From: Stachybotrys elegans
Taxonomy: Eukaryota > Ascomycota > Sordariomycetes > Hypocreales > Stachybotryaceae
Assembly (NCBI GenBank): GCA_020746835.1
Contig: JAGPNK010000004.1
Span: 1,798,001 to 1,862,000, forward strand
Reading direction: 5' to 3'
Length of the DNA: 64,000 nt
The notes under the pieces were generated by a model. The model was given only the letters and a program-made list of their open reading frames with translations, had not been told where the DNA came from and searched no databases. The position numbers were made by a program, and so were the translations under genes. This document shows, in pieces, positions 11,741-25,580 of this stretch (positions are counted from its first letter, which is position 1; each line of letters begins with the position of its first letter).

Positions 11741-12197
11741 CGCTTAATAGCTAGTTTTGCCTTATAGTAACCTCCACCTTCGCCGACTCGCCCATCACTG
11801 GAAATCCATTGTTTATATAGATCGAGGTGTTTGTAAGGTGCACATGCCTAATAGATCTAATTAGGGGCTGCTGGCTGTAACTCAAATAGAGTCTTGCTGC
11901 CTTACTATGATTTCCTTGTCCCACAGGTAGGGCAGTTCTCTCCCGAGTTAATATAAGGACAGGTTTCGCATGGCATGTTAGAGATGTAATAAAAGATAAG
12001 TTGCTTATTAAGTACCTTGAATTAGAGTAGGAAGAGGGGTTAGGGTTATACCCGTTAGACCGGGGTAGCCTAGCTATATAGACTAACTAAGAGACATTTA
12101 TATCCCTTAGTTAACTATAAAACCCTAGCCTAATTATAAAAAGCAGTTAAACTAGAATTTATAGAAAATATAGTAAAATAATAAAATTACTATAGTA
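11741..12197. other. transition into AT-rich compartment
   Basis: Composition falls from gene-like to AT-rich over about 400 bp. The stretch may carry the remaining 5' part of the NACHT gene, but I could not trace a reading frame. A telomere-like GGGTTAGGGTTA occurs near 12,039-12,050 and is too short to mean a telomere. Confidence 0.4.
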
Positions 12198-12210
12198 GTA
12201 TTTTTTTTAT

Positions 12211-14455
12211 AATAAGGAAAAAAGTATATAGTATAGAATATAAATAGTAAAAAGTAAATAAATAGTAGAGATAGTATCTAGTGCTCTAGTAATTAATATA
12301 GTTATAAATAGTAAAGAAGAATAATAATAAGGCTATTATTAGGCTACCCTTGTGTATAGGGTAGCTAACTGGCTGAGTGGCCAAGCTATAGATAGCTATA
12401 AGTACTATTATAAGCCATACTAAGCTTATACATAGGTATATAATGCAATAGAATGTTAAGCTAGCCTCTTATAGACATATATATATATATATACATATAG
12501 AGGGTTAGGGCGGGGTTAGACTAAATAGAAGGCTCTAACTGACTATAACTATATAAGGTTATTAGTGTCTGGCTGGGAAGCTTTAGTTAATTTATTAAAT
12601 AAGGTTATACTATAGAAGCCTTATTATAACCTATGCCTAAATGGAAAGTGCCACTAGCTATAACTATAAGGTTATAATACTAATAAAAAGCTTTAATAAT
12701 ACTAGAAAAGCTATTACTTCAGGCTACTAATAGAAAAAAGCTTATTTTACTTTTAGTCTATAGCTATATAAAGCCCTTAAGCTCCTAGCTTAAGAGAGAA
12801 GAATTCCTTATCTATATTACTTAAATATCTATTATTATAGAATTAAATAGTAATATAAATATAGTAGAGAGGTTAAATCTCCCTACTATATAAGTAGCTA
12901 TAGTAGCTATAGCTACTACTATAGAAAGGCCTCTATTCTTTCTATTAGTTATCTATAAAATAAATTATCCCAAGGGATTTTCTAATAATAGTATTACTAA
13001 TAGTAATAAAATAACTTTTATATACTCTTAATATATAGTAATTTTAATAAGAAATTATAGCTAAAGCCTAGAAAAAAAAATAAAGAAAAGGGCTTTAGGC
13101 TATATAAGAGACTAGTAATAGAGGCTAGCTATATTAATAACTATAAATAGCTATATATAGGGCTCTAGAATAAATAGAGATATATAGCTTGCTTTAGGAG
13201 CCTTAGCTTGGTTTTTTAATATAGGTTTTTAGTTAGTTTTTTACTTTAGTTATTAAATTAATTACTTTTGCTATCTTGAAATTATATATCTAATGCCTCT
13301 ATAATATAATATTATAGAGAAAATAAACTGTAATAGCTAAAGTATAAATAATATATTAAAAGCTATAGTTATATATAGAAGGCTATAAAGGAACTATAGT
13401 AGTATAAAAAGGTTAAGCTATAAAGAAGCTATAGCTATATAAGAAGGCTAATATATAATATAAAGGAGCTATAGAGAAAGCTAGGCGCTAATTATATAAT
13501 ATAAAGAACCTACTCTTAGAGAGCTGGCTTCTCTTAGCCTTCCTGCTCTCCTGCTTTTTATATCCCAGTTCTAAATTAGCTAGGGAAGGGGGGCAGTAGA
13601 AGTCATTCTATTATATTCTAGACTATTAGTAATACTATTATTAGACCTCTTAGAATGACTTACCTTATGGATAACTTCTTTACTAGTATTATTATAGGCA
13701 GTAGCTAGGGCTATCACTACTATATCTATAGTTATATTATTATAGATATAGATATTATTTACTTATATTTTAACTATAAAGCATAAGTAGGTAGTAAGAT
13801 ATAGATAATAAATTTATCTCTCTTAAGCCAGGGGCTTAAGGGCTTTATATAGCCATAGGCATTAAGCTTTTTAGCAGCTCTATTAGTAGCCTAGAGTAAT
13901 ATTACAGGCTTTTCTAGCTTAGTTAAAGCTTTCCATTAGTATTGTAGCGCTCTCTATCTAGGCATAGGTTATAATAAGGCTTCTATAGCGCAACCTTATT
14001 TAATGAGTTAACTGAAGCTTCCCAGCTGGGCACTGAGCCTTCTATCTGACCCCGCCCCAACCCTCTGTATGTGTATGTGTATCTTGACATCCCGTTGCAT
14101 CACATGCCTACGCATGGTCACTCAGTGTGGCTTGTGACAAAGTCGCAGCCACCTGTGGCTCGGCCACTCAGCCGTTCGGCCAGTCGGCTACCCTGTATAA
14201 GTAAGGGCAGCCTAATAATGGCCTTATTATTATTTTTCTCTACTATTTATAACTATATTAGTTATTAGGGCACTAAATACTATCTCTACTATTTATTTAC
14301 TCTTTACTATTTATACCCTATACTATATACTCTTTTCCTTATTATAAAAAACTTATTTAGTTAGTAATAGTATATAGAAATAGATCTAAAGTAAGCTAGA
14401 AAAAATAGTAAAAAAAAACCAGTGTAAGTCTTTTAAACCTTATACTTAGAAAAGG
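12211..14455 (-). mobile_element. element E copy 1 (span; interrupted by copy 2)
   Basis: The copy begins at the left with the reverse complement of the CCTTATT end and resumes after copy 2 to finish with a decayed CTTAGAAAAG end. The GTATTTTTTTTAT before it (12198-12210) is matched by GTATTTTTTAT after it (14456-14466), a target-site duplication of about 11-13 bp that differs in its T run. The sequence is decayed by C-to-T and G-to-A changes and has no ORF. Confidence 0.8.
13516..14343 (+). mobile_element. element E copy 2, 5'-truncated, nested in copy 1
   Basis: About 830 bp of the 3' part of element E in antiparallel orientation inside copy 1, ending in CTCTTTTCCTTATT. Its left limit is internal to the element, so the first roughly 500 bp are missing. 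The flanks show an imperfect duplication of about 17-19 bp starting ATAAA. It belongs to the subfamily with an AAATTT module. The 65-codon open frame inside it is not conserved in other copies. Confidence 0.75.
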
Positions 14456-14519
14456 TATTTTTTTATAAACTATAATAATTTAGTTTATTTTAATATAAAG
14501 TAAATAAAAATAAATTAAT

Positions 14520-15911
14520 AATAAGGAAAAGAGTATATAATATAGAGTATAAATAGTAAAAAGTAAATAAATAGTAGAGATAGTATTTAATACTTTAGTA
14601 ATTAATATAGTTATAAATAGTAAAGAAAAATAATAATAAAGCTATTATTAAGCTATTTATATAAAGTAGCTAACTAGCTAAGTAGCTAAGCTATAGATAG
14701 CTATAATATTATAAGCTATATATATATAAATATATAATATAACGGGATATTAAGATATATATATATATATAGAGGGTTAGGGTAGGGTTAAACTAAATAG
14801 AAGGCTTTAACTAATAGTACCTAGCTAGAAAGCTTTAGTTAACTTATTAAATAAATGCTAACTAACTGAATAAGGTTACTAATACTATAGAAGCCTTACT
14901 ATAATCTATGCCTAAATAGAAAGCGCTATAATACTAATAGAAAGCTTTAACTAACTATAACTATAAGGTTACACTAGAAAAGCTATTGCTCTAGGCTGTT
15001 AATAGAACTACTAAAAAGCTTATTTAGTCTATAGCTATATAAAGCCCTTAAGTCCCTAGCTTAAAAGAGAAGAATTCCTTATCTATATTATTTAAATATC
15101 TACTAAAATTAATATTATTATAGAATTAAATAGTAATATAAATATAGTAGAGAGATTAAATCTCTCTATTAAAGCTATATAAATAGCTATAGTAGCTATA
15201 GCTATTACTATAGAAAGGCTCTTACTCTCTCTATTAGTTATCTATAAGGTAAGTTATTCTAAGGAATCTAATAATAGTATTACTAATAGTAATAGAATAA
15301 CTTTTATATACTTCTAATATATAGTAATTTTAATAAGGAATTATAGCTAAAGCCTAGGAAAAAAGTAAAGAAAAAGGCTTTAGGCTATATAAGAGACTAG
15401 TAATAGAGACTAGCTATATTAATAACTATAAACAGCTATATATAGAGCTATAGAGATATATAGCTTGCTTTAGGAGCTCTAATAGAAAGAAATACTTAGA
15501 ATTACTCTAAAAGAGCTTTCTTAGCTTGGTTTTTTAATATAGGTTTTTAATTAGTTTTTTACTTTAGTTATTAAATTAATTACTTTTGCTACCTTAAAAT
15601 TATATACCTAATGCCCCTATAATATAATATTATAGAGAGAAGCAATATATTAGAAGCCATAGTTATATATAGAAGCTATACACTGAGCTATAAAGGAACT
15701 ATAGTAATGTAAGAAGGTTAAGCTATAAAGAAGTTATAGCTGTATAAGAAGGCTAATATATAATATAAAGGAGCTATAGGGGAAGCTAGGTATATATAAT
15801 ATAGGGAACCTACTTAGTTAGTAATAGTATATAGAAATGGGTCTAGAGTAAGCTAGAAAAGATAGTAAAAAAAAACCAGTGTAAGCCTTTTAAACCTTAT
15901 ACTTAGGAGGG
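14520..15911 (-). mobile_element. element E copy 3, full length
   Basis: A complete copy of 1,392 bp between the two family ends, flanked by perfect 14-bp duplications AAAAATAAATTAAT at 14506-14519 and 15912-15925. Subfamily with the GAATTC module. No ORF is retained. Confidence 0.9.
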
Positions 15912-15963
15912 AAAAATAAATTAATAATTAAGGTTTTAAAAAATTAAATTAAATTTATATTAT

Positions 15964-16168
15964 AATAAGGAAAAAGTATATAGTATAGAGTATAAGCAGT
16001 AGAGAGTAAATAAATAGTAGAGATAGTGCCTAGTGCTTTAGTAACTAATATAGTTATAAATAGTAGAGAAAAATAATAATAAGGCTATTATTAGGTATAT
16101 AGAGTAGCTAACTGGCTAAGTGGCCGAGTGGCCGAGTAGCTAAGCTATAGGTGGCTATAATATTACTA
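15964..16168 (-). mobile_element. element E copy 4, fragment
   Basis: About 205 bp containing the CCTTATT end in minus orientation. It is joined directly to an oppositely oriented E fragment. No target duplication is visible, so this junction may reflect recombination rather than insertion. It contains the short GAGTGGCC tandem tract. Confidence 0.7.
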
Positions 16169-16847
16169 TTAAATAGCTTAGAGAAAACTACTTAAAAGGA
16201 CTTATTTTAATAATAATATTATTAGAGATATAAATAGAAATAGTAGCTAGAGCTACTATAGCTATTAAAATAGCTTTAGTAAAGGGATTTTATCTCTTTA
16301 CTATATTATTACTATTATTATTATTTAATTCTATATTAATAGATATTTAAATAATATAGATAAGGAATTCTTCTCTTTTAAGCCAGGAGCTTAAGGGCTT
16401 TATATAGCTATAAATTGCTTTATTAGTAGCCTAAAGTAATATTATAGGCTTTTCTAGTATAATCTTATAGTTCTAGTTAGTTAAAGCTTTCTATTAGCAT
16501 TATAGTACTCTCTATCTAGGTATAGATTATAATAAGGCTTCTATAGTATAATTTTATTTAATAAGTTAATTAAAGCTTCCTAGCTAGATACTATTAGAGC
16601 CTTCTATTTAATCCTACTCTAACCCTCTTTTAATATTCTATTATATTATATATCTATATATAAAGTTATAGCTATTTATAGCTTAGTTACTTAGTTACTT
16701 AGTTACTCTATATATTTAATAATAGCCTTATTATTATTTCTCTTTACTATTTATAATTATATTAGTTACTAAGGTACTAAATACTATTTTTACTATTTAT
16801 TTACTCTTTACTATTTATATTCTATACTATATACTCTTTTCCTTATT
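16169..16847 (+). mobile_element. element E copy 5, 5'-truncated fragment
   Basis: About 680 bp of the 3' part of E, with the GAATTC module, ending in CCTTATT. On its right it joins copy 6 at the same position as the joins at 18,713 and 27,544. Confidence 0.7.
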
Positions 16848-17415
16848 ATAAATAATAAAAAGTAAATAAATAGTAGAAATAATATTTAGTACCCTAGTAA
16901 CTAATATAATTATAAATAGTAAAAAGAAATAATAATAGAGCTATTATTAAATATATAAAGTAACTAACTAATTAAGTAACTAAGCTATAAATAGCTATAA
17001 TTTTATTATAAGCTATATATATATAGATATATAATATAATAGAATATTAAAATATATAGAGAGTTAGAGTAAAATTAAACTAAATAGAAGGCTTTAATTA
17101 ATAGTATTTAGTTAAAAAGCTTTAATTAACTTATTAAATAAAATTATTAATACTATAGAAGCCTTATTATAATCTATACCTAAATAAAGAGTACTATAAT
17201 ACTAATAAAAAGTTTAACTAACTATAACTATAAAATTATACTAGAAAAGCTAATAACTATAACTATATAAAATTACTATTACTTTAAACTATTAATAAAA
17301 TAGCCTATAGCTATATAAAGCCCTTAAGTCTTTAGTTTAAAAGAGAAGAATTCCTTATTTATATTATTTAAATATCTATTAATATAGAATTAAATAATAA
17401 TAATAGTAATAATAT
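16848..17415 (-). mobile_element. element E copy 6, fragment
   Basis: Begins about 30 bp inside the CCTTATT end of a minus-strand copy and runs to an internal position, where copy 7 starts. Both outer ends of the original copy are missing. Confidence 0.7.
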
Positions 17416-19981
17416 AATAAGGAAAAGAGTATACAGTATAGGGTATAAGTAGTAGCCCTCCTAAGCATAAGGTTTAAAAGGCTTGCACTGGTTTTTTTTC
17501 ACTGTTTTTTCTAGCTTACCCTGGACCCATTCCCACATACCGTTGCTGACTAAGCAGGTTCCCTATATTACATATGCCTAGCTTCCCCCATAGCTCCTTT
17601 GCATTACATGCTTCTTTACAGCGTACGCTTTCGCATATAACTATAGCTTCTAACGCATCACACACTTTCGCACACAACTATAGCTTCCAATACATTGCTT
17701 GTCATGTCACAGGGGCATTAGGTATACAATTTTAAGGTAGCAAAAGTAATCAATTTAATAACTAAAGTAAAAAACCAACTAAAAACCTATACTAAAAAAC
17801 CAAGCTAATTCTATTAGGGCTCCTAAAGCAAGCCTTATTCTAGGGCCCTATATATAGCTATTTATAGTTATTAATATAGCTAGCCTTTATTATTAGTCTT
17901 TTATATAGCCTAAAGCCCTTTTCTTTATTCTTTTTTCTAGGCTTTAGCTATAATTTTTTATTAGAATTACTATATATTAGGGATATATAAAAGTTATTCT
18001 ATTATATTTTAGACTATTAGTAATACTATTATTAAATCCCTTAGAATAACTTACTTTATAGATAACTAGTAAAGGGGGTAGAGGCCTTTCTATAGTAGTA
18101 ACTATAGCTACTATAGCTACTTATATAGCTTTAGTAAGAAGATTTAACCCCTCTGCTATATTTATATTATTATTTAATTCTATAATAATAGATATAATAG
18201 ATTTAAGTAATATAGATAAGGAATTCTTCTCTTTTAAGCTAGGGGCTTAAGGGCTTTATATAGCTATAGGCTATAGCAGCTTTATTAGCAGCCTAGAGTA
18301 ATATTATAGGCTTTTCTAGCGTCATTAGTTAAAGCTTTCCATTAGCATTATAACACTCTCTATCTAGGCACAGGTTATAGCAAGGCTTCTGCAGTGTCAC
18401 TTCCCAGCCAGGCACCATTAGAGCCTTCTATCTGGTCTGACCCCGCCCCAACCCTGTAAGGCCAGCTTGACATCCCGTTGCATTATATGCCTGTGTATGG
18501 TCACTTAGTGTGGCTTATAATAGTACTTACAGCCACCTATGGCTTGGCCACTTAGCCAGTTAGCTACTCTATATAGATAGCCTAATAATAGCTTTATTAT
18601 TATTCTTCTTTACTATTTATAACTATATTAATTACTAAAGTACTAAAGACTATCTTTACTATTTATTTACTTTTTACTACTTATACTCTATACTATATAT
18701 TCTTTTTTTTATTATAAATAATAAAAAGTAAATAAATAGTAAAGATAATATTTAATACTCTAGTAATTAATATAGTTATAAATAGTAAAAAATAATAATA
18801 ATAAAACTATTATTAGGCTATTTATATAGAGTAGCTAATTAGTTAAGTGGCTAAGCTATAAGTGGCTATAACTTTATTTATAAGCTATATATATATAGAT
18901 ATATAATATAATAGAATGTTAAGATATATAGAGGGTTAGGGCAGGGTTAGACTAAATAGAAGGCTCTAATAGTGCCTGGCTAGAAAGCTTTAGTTAACTT
19001 ATTAAATAAAGTTATACTATAGAAGCCTTACTATAACTATAACTATAACTTATATCTAGATAGAAAGTGTTACTAGTAATACTAATAGAAAGCTTTAATA
19101 ATACTAAAAAAGCCTATAATATTACTTTAGACTACTAATAGAGAAAAGCTTATTTAGCTTATAGCTATATAAAGCCCTTAAGCCCCTAGCTTAAAAGAGA
19201 AGAATTCCTTATCTATATTACTTAAATATCCACTAAGATTAATATTAATATAGAATTAAATAATAATACTAGTAATAATATAGTTATATTAGAGGGATAA
19301 AATCCCTTTACTACTCTAGTAGCTATAGTAGCCCTAGCTACTATCTCTATTTATATCTTTAATAATATTATTATTAAGATAAATTCTTTTAAATAGTCTT
19401 CTCTAAGCTATTTAATAATAGTATTACTAATAGTCTAGAAATAGAATAATTTCTATATATTACTTTTATATAGTAATTTTAATAAAAAATTATATTTAAA
19501 GCCTAAAAAAAAGGGTAAAAAAAGGGGTAAGAGGCTAGAAAGAAGACTAGAGATAGAGACTAATTATATTAGTAGTAAAAGCAAATAGCTATATAGGGCC
19601 CTAGTATAAGGCTTACTTTAGAAGCCCTAATAGAATTGGCTTGGTTTTTTAATTAGGGTTTTTAATTGGTTTTTAGATTAGTTTTTAAATTAATTGCTCT
19701 TACTATCTTTAAATTATATATTTAATGCCTCTATAATATAATGTTTAATTAAATGCTAATACTATTATAGAGAGAATAGACTATGGTAGCTAAAGCGCAA
19801 GCAATATATTAGAAGCTATAGTTATATATAGAAGCATATAATGCAAAGGAGCTATAGAGGAAGCACGTAATATAGGGAACCTGCTTAGTTAGCAATGGTA
19901 TATGGGAATAGGTCTAGGGTAAGCTAGAAAAGACAGTGAAAAAAAACAGTACAAGCCTTTTAAACCTTATGCTTAGGAGGG
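17416..19981 (-). mobile_element. element E copy 7 (span; interrupted by copy 8)
   Basis: The first 39 bp of the copy (17416-17454) and the remainder from about 18,714 to the CTTAGGAGGG end at 19,981 are separated by copy 8. No outer target duplication is evident: the left neighbour is copy 6 and the right neighbour is the gypsy-like carcass. Confidence 0.8.
17456..18713 (+). mobile_element. element E copy 8, full length, nested in copy 7
   Basis: Complete copy from CCCTCCTAAGCAT to TTTTATT, inserted antiparallel about 39 bp from the end of copy 7. It is flanked by TATAAGTAGTA (17444-17454) and TATAAATAATA (18713-18723), an 11-bp duplication whose two differences are both G/A. Its first 250 bp are among the least decayed E sequence in the window. 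Confidence 0.85.
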
Positions 19982-22041
19982 TTATAATTTCTATACTATA
20001 GTAATACTAATAAATATATTTTTAGTTTAAAAGCTAATAGCTATAATTAGTCTAGTTAATCTTCTATTTATTTAAAGATTAGTCTATTATTATTATAGAA
20101 AGGTAGTTTAGTCTAGTCTAGTAGATTAAGCTTATTATTATTCTATATTTACTTTAGGATTAGGCCCTAGGTCTTATTATTAATATAGCTCTAGATAAGC
20201 CTTATATAGAAGTCTAGGCTTAGTTTAATAAGGTATACTATTAGTTATAGAGCTAGTCTAAATCTATCTATTATATAATATACTAATTCTAGTAAATATA
20301 AGTTAAAATTAAAAGTAAGCTATAGCTTAGGTCTATTATTTAGTATATTATTTAGTTAACTAAATTAATCTATTTAATTCTCTAACTATTTATTATATAG
20401 TCTATTTAATATATTAGATATTAAATAGTCTTTATTAGATTTATATACTAGGTATATATTAAACTTACTAATATATTCTATTACTTAAATAATTTTTTTA
20501 TTAGCTATTACTCTTACTATTATATTTAAGATATTAACTTAATAGTTTATATTAATAATAGACTAATAGTTAGTAAAGTATATAATAGGTAGTTTATTAG
20601 TTATATTAACCTACTAATAGGTTTTATAGAGTATTTAAATATAACTACTTGTTTCTATTTCTATTAACTAGTAGGTTTTTTTAGTTATTAATAAAACTCT
20701 TAATAGAAATATAATAGATTTAATAGCTATATATAGAGAATATATTATAACTTATTCTTATTTACTATTATAGATCTTATTAATAGTATTCTTCTTAATA
20801 TAGTATATTATAACTTTAATTCCTTACTTTAATATATTAAAGTTAATAAATAGTATATAATTTAATAAAAATACATAAGTATTTTATTATTAGTTAGAGT
20901 TATCTTAATATTATAGAATAATTTAATTTCCTTTCTAGTTAATATAAGATTTATTAGCTTTTATAATTTAAATCTTAGCTTTATATTTATTAACTTATTT
21001 TCTAACTTTTAATGTATTATAGCTATCTTTTCTACTTAATATATTTATTATAGTTATAGCTTTTACTACTATAGTAGCTTAATAATTATTATATATTTTA
21101 AAATATAATTATAGAAAAAGTTTATAAATCTAAGAAATTACTTTATAGCCTTAAGGCTTATTAGGAATATTAGGCTCTTAATTATTTATAATTTCTAATC
21201 TAATATAGCTAGTCTAAGTATATTAATAAGCTTATCTAAAATCACTATAATAGAAAATATAATAAAGGTTTTAATTAATTTAATACTAATATTTACTACT
21301 AATAGATATATAAATATTTATTCTAGATTATAGAGATAGTTATTAATACTAACTAATACTATTATAATATTATTATAATATACTTTACTATTAATTCTAG
21401 ATAGAATTTAATCTATCTAGCACTAAATATATATATTAAAGCCTTTATATTCTATTATTAATATATTAAATATATACTAACTAATATATATTATAATTAT
21501 AAAGGCCTACTTAGATTCTAGATAGAGTTACTATTAATAGTAAAAGCTTATAGTATCTATTATTATAATATAGATAGCTTAATTTATTTTAAATATTAGT
21601 TTATCTTATTACTTTATTAAATATATATCTATAAAGATTATTTTATTAAGGGTATAGATATTAATAACTATATATTCTTTAATATTTAGTTCTATCTCTT
21701 ATTATATAATAAAGACTAGCTATAAGAATAGTATTTATTCTATTATTTTATAGACCTTATTATTATCTTTATTAAAATATTAGTATATTCTTTATTCTAG
21801 AATATATATTAATACTTATTAATTAGCTATTAAATATATTATATATCTAAGGTATTATTATTATAAATATAAATATCTAATAGATATATAATTATATACT
21901 TTATCTTAAATATATTTAATTATAAAAATAAAACTCTTATTAAATCTATACTTTTATTACTATCTCTATTATTTCTTTTAACTCTTTTTAATTTACTATA
22001 TATATATTATAATCTAGATTAATTAATTTAAAATAGTCTAT

Positions 22042-23344
22042 AATAAGGAAAAAGTATATAGTATAGAGTATAAGTAGTAAAGAGTAAATAAATAGTAGAG
22101 ATAGTATTTAGTACTCTAGTAACTAATATAGTTATAAATAGTAAAGAGAAATAATAACAAGGCCATTATTAGGCTGCCCTTGTGTATAGGGTAGCCAACT
22201 GGCCGAGTGGCCGAGCTATAGGTGGCGTTATAAGCTATACATGCATAGGCATGTAATGCAACAGGATATTAAGCTGGCCTCTCGCAGATATATATATATA
22301 TATATACATATAGAGGGTTAGGGCAGGATTAGACTAGATAGAAGGCTCTAACTAATAGTACCTAGCTAGAAAGCTTTAGTTAACTTATTAAATAAGGTTA
22401 TACTATAGAAGCCTTGTTATAACCTATACCTAGATAGAGAGTACTACTAGCAATACTAATAGAAAGCTTTAACTAACTATAACTATAAGGTTACTAATAC
22501 TAGAAAAGCCTATAACTATAACTATATAAGGTTACTATTACTCCAGGCTATTAATAGAGAAAAGCTTAATCTATGCCTATAGCTATATAAAGCCCTTAAG
22601 CCTCTAGCTTAAAAGAAATAAATTTATTATTTATATTCTACTATTTACTTATATTAGTTAAAATGCAAGCAAATAATACCTATATCTATAATAATATAGC
22701 TGCTTTAGTAGCTATAGTAGCCTTAGCTACTATTACTACTAATATTAGCAAAGTTATCTATAAGATAAGTTACTTTAAGGGATATATAATAGAATAACTT
22801 CTACTACCTCCCTTCCCTTAGAGCCCTAGAGCTATATAAGAAATAGTAAGGTAGAAAGAGCAAAAAGACCTAACTTACTAATAATAGACCCCTTAGTAGC
22901 TAAATTAAGCTAATAAGAGAAGGATAGCTATAGAGCTATAGAGATATATAGCTTGCTTTAGAAGCCCTAATAGAATTAGCTTGGTTTTTTAATATAGATT
23001 TTTAGTTAGTTTTTTTATTTAGTTATTAAATTAATTACTTTTACTATCTTTAAATTATATATCTAATGCCCCTATAATATAATATTATAGAGAGCTATTT
23101 AAGAAGAGCTAGAGTAGACTACAGTAGCCAAAGTGCAAGCAATGTATTAGAAGCTATAGTTATGTATAGAAGCTATATGGCTGTAAAGAAGCTATAGTAT
23201 GTAATGTAAAGGAGCTATAGGGGAAGTATGTAATATAAGGAACCTGCTTAGTTAGTAATAGTATGTGAGAATAGGTCTAGAGTAAGCTAGAAAAGATAGT
23301 AAAAAAAAAACAGTATAAGCCTTTTAAACCTTATGCTTAGGAGG
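22042..23344 (-). mobile_element. element E copy 9, full length, nested in gypsy carcass 1
   Basis: A 1,303-bp complete copy flanked by perfect 14-bp duplications TTAAAATAGTCTAT (22028-22041 and 23345-23358). AAATTT subfamily. It carries TGGCCGAGTGG near 22,200, in the variable 8-bp tandem tract. Confidence 0.9.
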
Positions 23345-24750
23345 TTAAAATAGTCTATTAGTCTATTATATACTATATATATTAGTCTAATAGTATTATT
23401 TATTATAATAATACTATTTATAAATATATTTATTAGAAGTATATATTAAATAGTACTCTCTATTATATTTAGTTTAAAGATAAAATCTTATTTATTTAAT
23501 ATATTATATAAGACTACTATAAATAACTATATATATAGTAAAATAATTTAGTTTATCTTTAATATAACTCTAGCCTTTATCTATTAGATTCTTATTTAGG
23601 CTAATATAAAGATAGTAATTCTATAAGATTATATATATACTATTCTAGAACTAAGATATATATTAATACATTTAGATTCTATAATATCTATTTTTAATAG
23701 TATATTAGCTCTTAATCTATTAACTAATATTACTTTAATTTATAATTTAGTATAGGCTTTTAACTAATCTTTTATTTATTTAAGAAAGTAAAGCTATAGC
23801 TAGATATACTTAATAATATAGTATTTATTATTAATAATACCTTAAATAATTATAGACTTAGGTTTAATATATATCTATATATTAAAGAAGTATATTATAA
23901 GCTATACTTTATTAATTAGGGTTATAGAATAGTCTATATTTATATAAATAGATTACTAGTTAAATTATTCTATATTAGGAATAATCTAAAACCTAAAATA
24001 TAATCAAGAGTAAATACTATATTATTTAAAATACTAAACTAATATATTAAATATAATAATAGAAATCTTAAATATTATATTTAGATTAAAATTAGAATTA
24101 AATATTAGTATAGAGTTAGAAATAAACTTTAATATATTATTAAATCTAATATAAAATATAACTATATCTTTATTTTATATTAATCTATCTTTAGAGTATC
24201 TATTTAACTATACTAACTTACTATTAAATTACTTATTTTATTAAAGTTAATAAATATCTTTAAAATATTAAAAAAGTTTATTTTATAAATAAAATCTTTT
24301 TAAATATTTATACTATTTCTAGCCTTTAACTTTTATATTAAATAGTATAGCTATATATATTATATTATCTTTACTATTTAGTATTTAAATCTATATATTA
24401 TCTAATATAGATAGTTTATATTAATATCTATTCTAGTCTATTTATTTAGCTTTATAATAGTATAAGTATTTATTTTAATAACCTTATAATTAGTTACTTA
24501 ATAACCCCTCTATTAAATCTTAGGTATTATTACTTCTATTAATATATATTACTTATTATAGTAGGGGTCTTTATCTAAATTAGAGTTAATATTATTATTA
24601 TTAGTAGAGCTATTAATATATTAAAAGGGATTAAGTAAAGGGATTATTATTAATATTCTATTCTTATAGTTAGTATTATTAAACTAGAGGGCTCTATTAG
24701 TTATACTATTTATTATTATATTATTAATTTATTCTATTACTATATCTATA

Positions 24751-24926
24751 TGTTAGAATATGGAACGCAGGAAAAGGGGGTCCTGGCTAGTCACATGACT
24801 AGAGCCGGCCCAGACCTCTATTTTAAGGCGTTCTACATACAGCTAGCTAGCTAGAAAGGTAGCATAGAGAATACATATATAGTAACCCCTACACTTATAA
24901 CTAAATCCTAGAAGAGCTAACTAATA
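24751..24926. repeat. left LTR of the short LTR element
   Basis: 176 bp. It differs from the right copy at about twenty positions, all C/T or G/A. Confidence 0.85.
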
Positions 24927-25120
24927 TTAATTAATAGTTAAATAGTAACTATAGATTAATAAGGTTAAAGAATGCCCTAGAATAGTAATAGTCTGGTTAG
25001 CCTAGTACTTGCCTAGGATTATTGTTCTAGAGCGTCTCTCTTGCTATAAATCTATTTAAATCTATAATCTAGCTGCAGGCCTATCCTAATAACCCTCTGA
25101 ATAGATACTCTAGACTAACT

Positions 25121-25300
25121 GTAATGTTCTACTAGCCTGCAATAGCCTTAGGCTTTTAAGAGTCTCTAGCCTAGGCCTGCCTAGAACCATTGTTCTAGAG
25201 AGTATTTTATTATACTTATAGTAAATGTACTGTTCTGCTAGTCTATAATAACCTTAGGCTTTTAAGAGTCCCTAGCCTAGGCCTATCTAGAACCATTATT
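25121..25300. repeat. internal ~100-bp spaced direct repeat of the short LTR element
   Basis: Two similar units of about 75-80 bp start at 25,121 and 25,221. Each contains AGCCTAGGCC and TAGAACCATT. A shorter related piece lies near 25,005-25,036. A further tract at about 25,420-25,515 repeats the motif GAAGGCCC several times. None of this is coding. Confidence 0.7.
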
Positions 25301-25580
25301 ATTAACCCTTTAAAGCCCCTATTTTAGAAAGCCTCTTTAATATAGTAACCTTTAAAGCCTTACTTAGAAGGCCTCTTTGAATTTAATACACTCTAAACCA
25401 CTTGATTAAACCGGCTACTATTTAGAAGGCCCCAGTGGAAGGCCCCTTGGAAGGGCCCCTATAGAAGGTCCCTATTAGAAAAGCCCTCTTTTTAGAAGGC
25501 CCTTTTAGTAGAAAGGAATAGGGCAGGGATAACTGAATGTAGCCTTTCTAGCTATCTAGCTATAAAGAAAGAACTGCCTG

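Noticed and set aside
12035..12050. Telomere-like GGGTTAGGGTTA, and GAGGGTTAGGGCGGGGTTAG inside many E copies
   Set aside because: At most two units each and part of the repeat itself. No array, so not a telomere or a supported interstitial telomere tract.
22200..22210. tRNA-Leu/Ser gene suggested by TGGCCGAGTGG
   Set aside because: No acceptor stem, anticodon arm or T loop could be found around it, and the motif sits in a variable 8-bp tandem tract.
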